Source: CAYURR01 sp964446745
GTDB lineage: Bacteria > Bacillota > Clostridia > Lachnospirales > WQUN01
NCBI GenBank assembly: GCA_964446745.1
Contig: CAYURR010000136.1
Coordinates: 1 to 8,006, forward strand
Direction: 5' to 3'
DNA: 8,006 nucleotides
The notes beneath the pieces were generated by a model that saw nothing but the letters and a program-made list of their open reading frames with translations, was not told where the DNA came from and did no database searches. Made by a program: the position numbers and the translations under genes. This document shows, in pieces, positions 1 through 5,954 of this stretch; the stretch's first letter is position 1; each line of letters opens with the position of its first letter.

Positions 1-1379
1 AGCTGTACAGGGAGTGCGGCTCGCCGCCGGGCCTTGCGAGAAACCTAAATCTTGTGATTGCCGCCGCGGCTATCGGGTTGATTTACTTTACCCAGGTCGG
101 CGGTACTGCGGCTGTAGGCTTTGCGACCGCGCTCGGATCGGATGATTTTATATTCGGGCTGATCTTTGCGATACCGGTGTTCGCGAGTATCACACAGTTC
201 TATGCGTCCTCTCTTGTGGATAAAACCGGCAAGCATAAAAAGATATTTCTGTTCGGCGGCATCATACAGCGCAGTATATGGCTGATCGTGGCCTGGCTCC
301 CTTACATAATCCCCGAGGTCGCAAAGAATTCGCGGATATGGTTTTACATCACGCTATTGACCGCCTCCTCCATTGCGGGCACGTTCTCAAACGCGGGCTT
401 CTACGGCTTCTTTACCGATCTCGTGCCCGAGAAAATCCGCGGGCGATATATCTCGCTGCGCTCCGTTATATGCACGGCGATCTCGATGCTGTCGGGTCTA
501 TTGGGTGCGTGGCTACTGGATACGCTGCCGGGCTTTGCGGGTTATACGCTGTTGTTTTCTATCGCGTCGGTGTTCGGTGTCGCGGATATTGTGATGTTCT
601 TTTGGGTCGACATCCCACCGGGTGTTCCGGTCGAACGCAAAAAGAGCGAGAAGAAGGATCCGTTTGCGTGGTTACAGATGTTTCGAGGTAATACAAAGCT
701 TACGAGCTTCGTTCTGTACTGGGGGCTCTGGACGTTTGCGATGAACTTCACCGCACCGTTCTTTGGGCGATACGCGATCGATGTGCAGAAGCTCACATTT
801 ACACAGATCATCGTGTTCGGCCAGATACCCGCGAATATTATGTCTATGCTGTTTCTGCCGTTCTGGGGCCGCATGCTCGACAAGTACGGATCAAAGCCCG
901 TGCTCTCCGTGACCTGTATGCTAACGGCCGTCTTTGTATTGGTCTGGATACCGGCGGTTCCGGGTAGCATAATGTCGCTGTTTCTGTTCAATTTCTTTGG
1001 GGGCATATACTGGTGCGGCACAGATATCACCTCACAGTCTATGATGCTCTCTCATACCCCGAAGGTGGGGAAAAATACGGTCATATCCACGGTGTTTGTT
1101 GTAAATGCCGTGGCCTCTGCCATTGCGGTGACCATGGGCGGCGCGCTGTTGAAATACACAAGCCCGCTGCTGAAGGATTTACATATCGTTCTATTTTCAA
1201 TACCCTTAGATCATTACAAGCTGCTGTTTGTGCTCGGTATACTCATACGTCTGGTGCCGCCGCTGTTTGTGCTGCCGCATATAGAGAACGAGCGCGAATA
1301 TAAGAGCATGGCGATATATGAGGCCTGCGGTACATGGATGCGCAGAACCTTCATGAGCTTGCGCCGCGCGGGGAGATGA
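1..1379 (+). CDS. MFS transporter, 5'-truncated by window edge
   Basis: Inner-membrane carrier of the major facilitator superfamily, probably driven by an ion gradient; the substrate cannot be read from sequence. The frame is open to the left edge (first full codon at 3) and ends at TGA 1377-1379. A GTG at 54 could be called as a start, but it lies inside the first hydrophobic helix, has no ribosome binding site, and is preceded in frame by a polar stretch ending in LARNLNL, which looks like a normal MFS N-terminus. The true start is therefore upstream. The protein is a series of hydrophobic helices. A motif-A-like loop (LVDKTGKHKK, near nt 213-242) follows helix 2, and its second-half counterpart (GRMLDKYGSKP) lies near nt 867-900. 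A charged cytoplasmic loop with ERKKSEKK sits at about nt 630-660 between the two halves, and the C-terminal tail is basic. It is the first visible gene of a four-gene + strand run, 13 nt before the kinase gene. Family is confident, substrate unknown. Confidence 0.9.
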   Translation, partial: LYRECGSPPGLARNLNLVIAAAAIGLIYFTQVGGTAAVGFATALGSDDFIFGLIFAIPVFASITQFYASSLVDKTGKHKKIFLFGGIIQRSIWLIVAWLPYIIPEVAKNSRIWFYITLLTASSIAGTFSNAGFYGFFTDLVPEKIRGRYISLRSVICTAISMLSGLLGAWLLDTLPGFAGYTLLFSIASVFGVADIVMFFWVDIPPGVPVERKKSEKKDPFAWLQMFRGNTKLTSFVLYWGLWTFAMNFTAPFFGRYAIDVQKLTFTQIIVFGQIPANIMSMLFLPFWGRMLDKYGSKPVLSVTCMLTAVFVLVWIPAVPGSIMSLFLFNFFGGIYWCGTDITSQSMMLSHTPKVGKNTVISTVFVVNAVASAIAVTMGGALLKYTSPLLKDLHIVLFSIPLDHYKLLFVLGILIRLVPPLFVLPHIENEREYKSMAIYEACGTWMRRTFMSLRRAGR

Positions 1380-1396
1380 ACCCGGGAGATGAATGG
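1371..1396 (+). repeat. 13-nt imperfect tandem repeat at the MFS/kinase junction
   Basis: The decamer gggagatgaa occurs at 1371-1380 and again at 1384-1393, a 13-nt period. The first copy contains the MFS stop codon TGA (1377-1379). The second supplies a GGGAG ribosome-binding-like sequence and runs into the ATG at 1393. It looks like a small local duplication that set the spacing between the two genes. Confidence 0.7.
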
Positions 1397-2328
1397 AGAG
1401 AACTATGGAGAAATTATTTACTACCGAAATAAACGGCTGGGATGCCTGGGGCGATATGTTTCAGTCCATAGCCGCGTTTGAGCCGCTTGCTATGCATATA
1501 CTTGAGAGCCACAAGCTACCGCGCGTGGAGCTCACCCATCTTTCGCCGGGTACGAACGGCGTGTTCCGCTCCGGCGACTATGTGGTCAAGATGTTTGCGC
1601 CGATATCATCGGGTTTAGACACCGAGCAGGACTATATAATGGAACTGGCCGGTATGGATCACGCTGCGAAGCGCGGCGTGCGCATACCCAATGTGGTTGC
1701 GCGTGGTGAGATAGAGGATAAATATCTGTTTCGATATATCGTTATGGATTTCGTGCAGGGAAACTCCTTTGCTCCCGAGCATGTGAACACATTGACCGAG
1801 GAAGAGCGCTTTGAGATCGGTCGCAAGCTGCGAAATATCACGGATGCATTGGATACGGAGCCGGACGATATCTCCGCGTTTAAGCGTATCGATATATTTG
1901 AACGCGAGCAAACTAATCCACGATGGAATATATTTACGGATGGGTTTAATGCGGAGCGGCTCGCGTTCATAGAGACGATGAGACACGAAACACGCGTGCT
2001 CGTACACGGGGACATAAATAACGACAATCTGCTGCTCACCCCCGACAAGGAAATATGCATATTGGACTTCGCGGATGCGTGCTTTGCGCCTCCCGATTAT
2101 GAGTTGCCGCCCGTAGTATTCGATACGATGCATTTCGATACGGCGTTTTTGCGCGGATATGTAAGTAAGGACGGGATGGATGCCGAGACGTTGGCCGAGC
2201 GCTGTTTGCGCGGGGTTATGATGCATGATTTCGGCGCGGATATCATCAGGCAGTGCTTATGCGTGCCCGCATTGGCAGGCAGTATAGAAGACGTGCGGGA
2301 GGCATTATTAAATAAAATTAAATTCTAA
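1393..2328 (+). CDS. APH/choline-kinase-like phosphotransferase
   Basis: Predicted cytoplasmic ATP-dependent small-molecule kinase of the aminoglycoside phosphotransferase/choline kinase fold, 311 aa. Visible landmarks are an N-lobe loop and beta strand SPGTNGVFRSGDYVVKMF at residues 51-68 with probable ATP-binding Lys66, a hinge region YIVMDFVQGNSF at 115-126, a catalytic loop HGDINNDN at 205-212 (Asp207 base, Asn212 metal ligand), and ILDFADA at 223-229 with Mg-binding Asp225. Two starts are possible. ATG 1393 has GGGAG only 4 nt upstream. ATG 1405 (Met5) has GGAG at 1395-1398 with 6-nt spacing and may be the real one. Substrate is open: members of this fold phosphorylate aminoglycosides, choline, methylthioribose, homoserine and other hydroxyl compounds. 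Its position between a transporter and an aldolase-like gene suggests a catabolic or salvage kinase more than drug resistance; that is inference. Confidence 0.85.
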   Translation: MERTMEKLFTTEINGWDAWGDMFQSIAAFEPLAMHILESHKLPRVELTHLSPGTNGVFRSGDYVVKMFAPISSGLDTEQDYIMELAGMDHAAKRGVRIPNVVARGEIEDKYLFRYIVMDFVQGNSFAPEHVNTLTEEERFEIGRKLRNITDALDTEPDDISAFKRIDIFEREQTNPRWNIFTDGFNAERLAFIETMRHETRVLVHGDINNDNLLLTPDKEICILDFADACFAPPDYELPPVVFDTMHFDTAFLRGYVSKDGMDAETLAERCLRGVMMHDFGADIIRQCLCVPALAGSIEDVREALLNKIKF

Positions 2329-2341
2329 GGGGAGGGTTAGT

Positions 2342-3244
2342 ATGCATTTTAACTGCAGGGAGGACATCATACAGATGACCCCGAACTGGACCGGGGAGCG
2401 TTTACCGGACGGACGGCCAAAGGTCAGCGACCAAGTACTCGAGCGCATACGGCGTATCACACTCGAGGAGGCATGGGGGGGTCTGTGGGGAAAGGGTTAC
2501 AAGCTCCAGTTCCAGGGTGAACTCAAGCAGACAAACCCGGGTAAAACACTCGTAGGCCGTGCGGTCACGACGGTGTTTGTTCCGCTGCGCCCGGATTTGC
2601 ATGAGTGGACGTTGAAGTTCGGTCATGAGGAAGAGGGCCGCAAGGGCTACTACAACCAATGGGTCATCGATAATTTGGTTGAGGACGATGTGGTGGTCGT
2701 TGATTTGTTTGACAAGGTCTACGAGGGTACATATGTAGGCGGTAACCTATCGACAGCCGTTGCCAATCGCACAAAGCGCGGCGGCCTCGTGATCTGGGGC
2801 GGTATCCGTGACATGGAGCAGATCGTAAAGATCGAGAATCTGCAGGTCATGCACCGGGGATGCGACCCGACCGGTATCGCCAATGTCACAATGACGGGCA
2901 TAAACACCCCGTGCCGCATCGGCAATGCAACCTGTATGCCCGGTGATGTCGTTATCGGTACGATATCAGGCGTATTGTTTATCCCACCGCATTTAGCCGA
3001 GGAGGTCGTGACCTCTGCAGAAAAGTCCCATATCCGCGACGTATTCGGATTTAGACGGCTCAAGGAAGGTATCTATACAACGGCTCAGATAGACACGGGC
3101 TGGACATACCCCATGATGCAGGACTTCGTGGAATGGTTCGCAACAGATCCCGCAACCGAGGAATACCGTTTCCTGACATGGGAAAAGGAACTCGAGGAAG
3201 CCAAGGACAGAGACGGCAATTCGGCTGAGGTTAGATTGTCGTAA
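2342..3244 (+). CDS. RraA family protein (HMG/CHA aldolase-like), long form
   Basis: 300-aa member of the RraA fold. This family includes Mg-dependent 4-hydroxy-4-methyl-2-oxoglutarate / 4-carboxy-4-hydroxy-2-oxoadipate aldolases, oxaloacetate decarboxylases and the RNase E inhibitor RraA. Older annotations often call it 'dimethylmenaquinone methyltransferase'. The core spans about residues 65-215: GRAVTTVFVP (72-81), EDDVVVVDLFD (114-124), the signature YVGGNLSTAVANR (131-143), then GGLVIWGGIRD (147-157) and MPGDVVIGTISGVLFIP (199-215). By family knowledge, Arg156 and Asp157 match the catalytic Arg and metal-binding Asp of HMG/CHA aldolases, so an enzyme is likelier than an RNase E regulator. 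The chain is longer than usual RraA proteins (about 160-240 aa), with extra N-terminal helices and a roughly 80-residue C-terminal extension. GGAGGG at 2331-2336, 5 nt before ATG, supports the start. It lies 13 nt after the kinase gene. The substrate is unknown. Confidence 0.87.
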   Translation: MHFNCREDIIQMTPNWTGERLPDGRPKVSDQVLERIRRITLEEAWGGLWGKGYKLQFQGELKQTNPGKTLVGRAVTTVFVPLRPDLHEWTLKFGHEEEGRKGYYNQWVIDNLVEDDVVVVDLFDKVYEGTYVGGNLSTAVANRTKRGGLVIWGGIRDMEQIVKIENLQVMHRGCDPTGIANVTMTGINTPCRIGNATCMPGDVVIGTISGVLFIPPHLAEEVVTSAEKSHIRDVFGFRRLKEGIYTTAQIDTGWTYPMMQDFVEWFATDPATEEYRFLTWEKELEEAKDRDGNSAEVRLS

Positions 3245-3283
3245 AGGTACAGGATAAAACAAATACACATAGGAGGAAAAGAT

Positions 3284-5122
3284 ATGACTAGGCACGGTAA
3301 GAGAATATTCGCATTGATCTTGGCTGTAGTGATGACGCTGTCGCTGTCTGTGAATGCGTTTGCGGGCAAGGAACTCGCACCAAAGGACGGCAAGTATGTT
3401 GCGATACTCCATACGAACGACGTACACGGGCGTTATGTAGAGGGCAAGGACATTATAGGTATACCGACGATAGCGGCTGCAAAAAAGGACATGCCGAATG
3501 CGCTGCTTGTAGACGCGGGCGATGCATTACATGGACTGCCGTTTGCGACGCTGTCGCAGGGCTCCGATGTAGTTAAGCTCATGAATTCAGCCGGATATGA
3601 TGTTATGGTTCCGGGAAATCACGATTTCAACTATGGTTACGAGCAGCTGTTGAACCTGTCCAAGGAAGCAACGTTCGCGATGCTCGCTAATAACGTCAGC
3701 AAGGATGGCAAGACGATTTTGCCCGCCACGACGATAAAGGAAGTAGATGGTATCAAGGTTGGTTTCTTTGGTGTTGCTACACCGGAGACAGCGTTTAAGA
3801 CAAATCCGAAGGGTATAGAGGGCATAACCTTTGACGATATCGTAACGGCATCAAAGGCAAGTGTAGCGGAACTCCAGGAGCAGGAGGCCGATGTAATCGT
3901 AGCGATTGCTCATCTGGGCGTAGACAAGTCCAGCACGGACACAAGCTACAAGCTCGCTAAAGAGGTACCGGGCATCGACGTAATCATAGACGGTCACAGC
4001 CACACATTGTTCCCCGAGGGCGGCGAGACGGTCAACGATGTATTGATAACAAGCGTAGGTTCATATGAACAGGCTCTGGGTTATGTGATCATCACATTCG
4101 ACAAGGATAATAAGCTTGCGACCAAATATGCGCATATCGAGAATGCCGAGACGGTTACCCAGGAAGTAAAACCGGATGCGGATGTTGCGAAGATGGTTGA
4201 GAGCATCACGGCGGATCAGGACAAAAAGCTGAACGTCGAGGTTGGCTCCGTAAACGAAACCTTGAGCTCCGCAAGGGAACCGGGTGTGCGCACACAGGAG
4301 ATGGCACTAGGTAACCTCGTAGCGGATGCAACGCTCGACGCAACAGGCGCGGATATTGCACTGTTAAATGGCGGTGGTCTGCGCGCAGACCTTAAGGCCG
4401 GTACGATCACAAAGAAGGATGTAGTAACATGTTTGCCGTTCGGTAACTATATCATAACGAAATATGTCACACCGAAGCAGCTCAAGTCCCTAATGGAAAA
4501 CGGAGTGAGCAAGATACCGGGCGCAGATGGCAGATTCCCGCAAATCGGCGGCTTTTCGTTTGTATATGACCCAAGTATGGAAGCGGGCGAGCGCGTGACA
4601 GAGATCACAGTCAAGGGCAAAAAGGTCGATCTCAATGACGATACAACAAAAATCCTACTCGCGACGAACGACTTTATCGCGGTGGGCGGCGATGAATACA
4701 CAGTACTCAAGGATATAAAGACCGAGAACGAATTCCCGGCTATGGAGGAAATGCTCGCTGCTTATCTCGCAAAGGGCCTCGGCAAGGACGCAAAGGTTGA
4801 GGGCAGGATTGTAGCCAAGGCAGAAGCTGCACCGGCAGATGAAAAGAAAACCGAGACACCCGAGACCACGAAAGCACAGACCGTAACCGAACCGGCTCCT
4901 GTGGCTAATGCATCGGTGGTATTCGTAAACGACAAGACCGTCGAGGTCACAAACTGCTATGTAGTAAATGTACGACAGAACGGCTCACCCGAGGAAGCCA
5001 TCATCGGCCACCTGAAGGCCGGCGACACCGCAACAGTCAGCGGCTATAATGCCGGTTGGGTGTTCGTAGCCTACGGCGACAAGAACGGCTGGGTATATGA
5101 GGAGTATTTGGCAGTGAAGTAA
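3284..5122 (+). CDS. Secreted 5'-nucleotidase (UshA-like) with C-terminal SH3 domain
   Basis: Predicted extracellular metallophosphoesterase releasing nucleoside and phosphate from nucleoside 5'-monophosphates; related enzymes also cleave UDP-sugars or 2',3'-cyclic nucleotides. 612 aa. Residues 1-27 form a signal peptide (basic start, hydrophobic core 8-23, cleavage probably after AFA27). The metallophosphatase domain is about 37-285, with metal ligands in HTNDVHG (Asp46, His48), DAGD (Asp80), GNHD (Asn112, His113), AHLG (His210) and DGHSH (His238, His240). The 5'-nucleotidase C-terminal domain is about 315-510, with NGGGLRADL (362-370, Arg367 a likely substrate contact), FPQIGGFSF and TNDFIAVGGDEY (461-472). 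An Ala/Glu/Pro/Thr-rich linker (about 511-543) leads to a bacterial SH3 domain (about 553-612: VVNVRQ, GWVFVAYGDKNGWVYEEYL). No LPXTG anchor is present, so wall association would depend on the SH3 domain. AGGAGG at 3271-3276, 7 nt before ATG, is ideal. It sits 39 nt after the RraA-family gene with no clear promoter between. Confidence 0.93.
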   Translation: MTRHGKRIFALILAVVMTLSLSVNAFAGKELAPKDGKYVAILHTNDVHGRYVEGKDIIGIPTIAAAKKDMPNALLVDAGDALHGLPFATLSQGSDVVKLMNSAGYDVMVPGNHDFNYGYEQLLNLSKEATFAMLANNVSKDGKTILPATTIKEVDGIKVGFFGVATPETAFKTNPKGIEGITFDDIVTASKASVAELQEQEADVIVAIAHLGVDKSSTDTSYKLAKEVPGIDVIIDGHSHTLFPEGGETVNDVLITSVGSYEQALGYVIITFDKDNKLATKYAHIENAETVTQEVKPDADVAKMVESITADQDKKLNVEVGSVNETLSSAREPGVRTQEMALGNLVADATLDATGADIALLNGGGLRADLKAGTITKKDVVTCLPFGNYIITKYVTPKQLKSLMENGVSKIPGADGRFPQIGGFSFVYDPSMEAGERVTEITVKGKKVDLNDDTTKILLATNDFIAVGGDEYTVLKDIKTENEFPAMEEMLAAYLAKGLGKDAKVEGRIVAKAEAAPADEKKTETPETTKAQTVTEPAPVANASVVFVNDKTVEVTNCYVVNVRQNGSPEEAIIGHLKAGDTATVSGYNAGWVFVAYGDKNGWVYEEYLAVK

Positions 5123-5140
5123 GGAGTAAATAGGAACTAA

Positions 5141-5251
5141 CAAACAAAATACCACGGATTTGCACGGATTTTAACGGATTCACACGGATTTATTATATGG
5201 TATATAAAATCCGTGAGAATCCGTCTTTTTATCCGTGAAAACGCGTGGTAT
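5141..5251 (-). terminator. Possible terminator of the toxin-antitoxin operon
   Basis: Read on the - strand, the toxin stop codon is followed 10 nt later by the long inverted repeat. The base of that hairpin (CGTGGTAT... closing at 5149) runs straight into the T-rich stretch ATTTTGTTTG (5150-5141). This arrangement resembles intrinsic termination, although the stem is interrupted and far longer than usual. On the + strand the sequence after the hairpin (TATGTTATATTTC) is less U-rich, so termination of the nucleotidase transcript here is less certain. Confidence 0.35.
5149..5251. repeat. 103-bp imperfect inverted repeat built of decamer units
   Basis: The left arm has four copies of an octamer at an exact 10-bp period: CACGGATT at 5153, 5163 and 5183, and AACGGATT at 5173. 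The right arm has four reverse-complement units at 5208 (AATCCGTG), 5218 (AATCCGTC), 5230 (TATCCGTG) and 5240 (AACGCGTG), spaced 10, 12 and 10. The outer ends pair perfectly (ATACCACG 5149-5156 with CGTGGTAT 5244-5251), as do the inner ends (CACGGATTT 5183-5191 with AAATCCGTG 5207-5215), around an AT-rich centre with a possible TATA-TGG-TATA mini-hairpin. It sits between the stop codons of the convergent nucleotidase and toxin genes. The transcript could form a long interrupted hairpin. It may be a dispersed palindromic element, a terminator, or a site for a protein reading one unit per helical turn; sequence alone does not decide. Confidence 0.85.
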
Positions 5252-5261
5252 ATGTTATATT

Positions 5262-5582
5262 TCAACCCTTGTTTAGTAGTTTATCGACATCTCGACCACC
5301 GTACATCACGCGAATAATCGTAACCACTTTGGTTTCTTCATTTGGGATATAGAAGATGAGATAGTTATCAACGGGCAGTATGCGCAGTCCACGACTATGC
5401 CACGGTTCCTTTTCGTACTGGCGGAACCTTTGGGGCATCATCTCGAGGCCCATAATACATTCTTCAAGGCGATTTAGTTGTTCGAGAGCATTTTGAAACG
5501 ATTGCAATGTAAACGCAATGTATTTAAAAATACTTCGCAGATCGGCATCGGCTGTGTGTGAAATTTCAACAATATACCTCAT
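5262..5582 (-). CDS. RelE/ParE family toxin
   Basis: 106-aa toxin of a type II toxin-antitoxin pair. The sequence follows the RelE/ParE superfamily plan: a first strand (MRYIVEIS), two long helices with ADADLRSIFKYIA (11-23) and the stretch around QNALEQLNRLEECIMGLE (30-47), then a beta sheet with RGLRILPVDNYLIFYIP (64-80) and VVTIIRVMYGGRD (86-98). RelE-type members cut mRNA on the ribosome and ParE-type members poison DNA gyrase; the target cannot be assigned here. The ATG overlaps the antitoxin stop by 4 nt (ATGA, 5582-5579). There is no strong ribosome binding site before it, so translation is probably coupled to the antitoxin. The frame is intact and of normal length. The stop lies 10 nt from the large inverted repeat. 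Confidence 0.9.
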   Translation of the reverse strand: MRYIVEISHTADADLRSIFKYIAFTLQSFQNALEQLNRLEECIMGLEMMPQRFRQYEKEPWHSRGLRILPVDNYLIFYIPNEETKVVTIIRVMYGGRDVDKLLNKG

Positions 5583-5884
5583 AGCTCGTAGTTGCGACGA
5601 ATATCCTCGAATGCTTTTCCGGCAGGATAGGTGCGCCCGGCCTGCATATCCGAGTAGCCATTGTTCAATTCCTCGTCAAGCTGTGTGGCTGACAATTCGT
5701 TAATATTAATGGGGACTGCAGTGGGTATTTTTAGTTCAAACGGGATGCCGCGTTGTAAAATGATTTGCTTGTAGAACATATTGATTGCGTTAGAAGCCGT
5801 AATACCCAATGTCGCCAAAATGCTTTCAGCTTGCTCTTTAATGTCAGGCTCTATTCGTACATACAGATTAGATGACTTTGCCAT
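5579..5884 (-). CDS. RelB/DinJ family antitoxin
   Basis: 101-aa antitoxin, first gene of the operon. The N-terminal half is a ribbon-helix-helix DNA-binding domain of the RelB/DinJ type: strand NLYVRIEP (6-13), helices KEQAESILATLG (16-27) and TASNAINMFYKQIILQRG (29-46), and the family's typical closing IPFEL (47-51). The C-terminal part (about 62-101: SATQLDEELNNGYSDM, QAGRTYPAGKAFEDIRR) resembles the segment that wraps and neutralises the toxin and is usually the protease-sensitive part. AGGAGG at 5900-5895 lies 10 nt before ATG 5884, rather far but strong. By family knowledge the antitoxin, alone or with the toxin, represses its own promoter. The pair looks more AT-rich by eye than the flanking genes, consistent with a mobile cassette. 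Confidence 0.9.
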   Translation of the reverse strand: MAKSSNLYVRIEPDIKEQAESILATLGITASNAINMFYKQIILQRGIPFELKIPTAVPININELSATQLDEELNNGYSDMQAGRTYPAGKAFEDIRRNYEL

Positions 5885-5912
5885 AGCTCCATATCCTCCT
5901 TATCTTAAAACA

Positions 5913-5940
5913 ATATTATTATGTTCGAATGTGCTGACAA
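5913..5940 (-). promoter_or_regulatory. Candidate sigma-A promoter of the toxin-antitoxin operon
   Basis: On the - strand, TTGTCA (5940-5935) is separated by 16 nt from TAATAT (5918-5913), a near-consensus -35 and a 4/6 -10. The start codon is about 28 nt below the -10. Two small palindromes, TTCGAA (5924-5929) in the spacer and AATATT (5912-5917) over the -10, are possible antitoxin contact sites, but both are too short to be convincing. The site lies in the 70-nt gap after the lactonase stop codon, so the operon can be expressed independently. Confidence 0.55.
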
Positions 5941-5954
5941 TAGCAATACAGAAA

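Noticed and set aside
542..1030. Antisense 162-aa open frame inside the MFS gene
   Set aside because: It lies wholly opposite a well-supported membrane protein, has no family resemblance and lacks a ribosome binding site.
54..1379. GTG at 54 as the true start of the MFS gene
   Set aside because: The frame is open to the left edge, the upstream in-frame residues look like a normal MFS N-terminus, and there is no ribosome binding site before the GTG.
1615..2226. Antisense 203-aa open frame opposite the kinase gene
   Set aside because: It is a shadow of the kinase coding frame; the translation is Arg/His/Ile-rich with no recognisable domain.
1393..2328. Aminoglycoside resistance gene
   Set aside because: The fold matches, but it is shared by many metabolic kinases, and the neighbours are a transporter, an RraA-family protein and a nucleotidase, so a resistance call is unsupported.
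2342..3244. Menaquinone methyltransferase or RNase E inhibitor
   Set aside because: The first is a historic misannotation of the RraA fold; the second is unlikely because the catalytic Arg-Asp pair and long extensions point to an aldolase-like enzyme.
3236..3260. Separate promoter before the nucleotidase (TTGTCG and TAAAAC)
   Set aside because: The spacing is only 13 nt and the second hexamer is a poor -10 match.
5151..5247. CRISPR-like array
   Set aside because: The units are 8-10 bp with no spacers of 25-40 bp, arranged as an inverted pair, and no cas gene is present.
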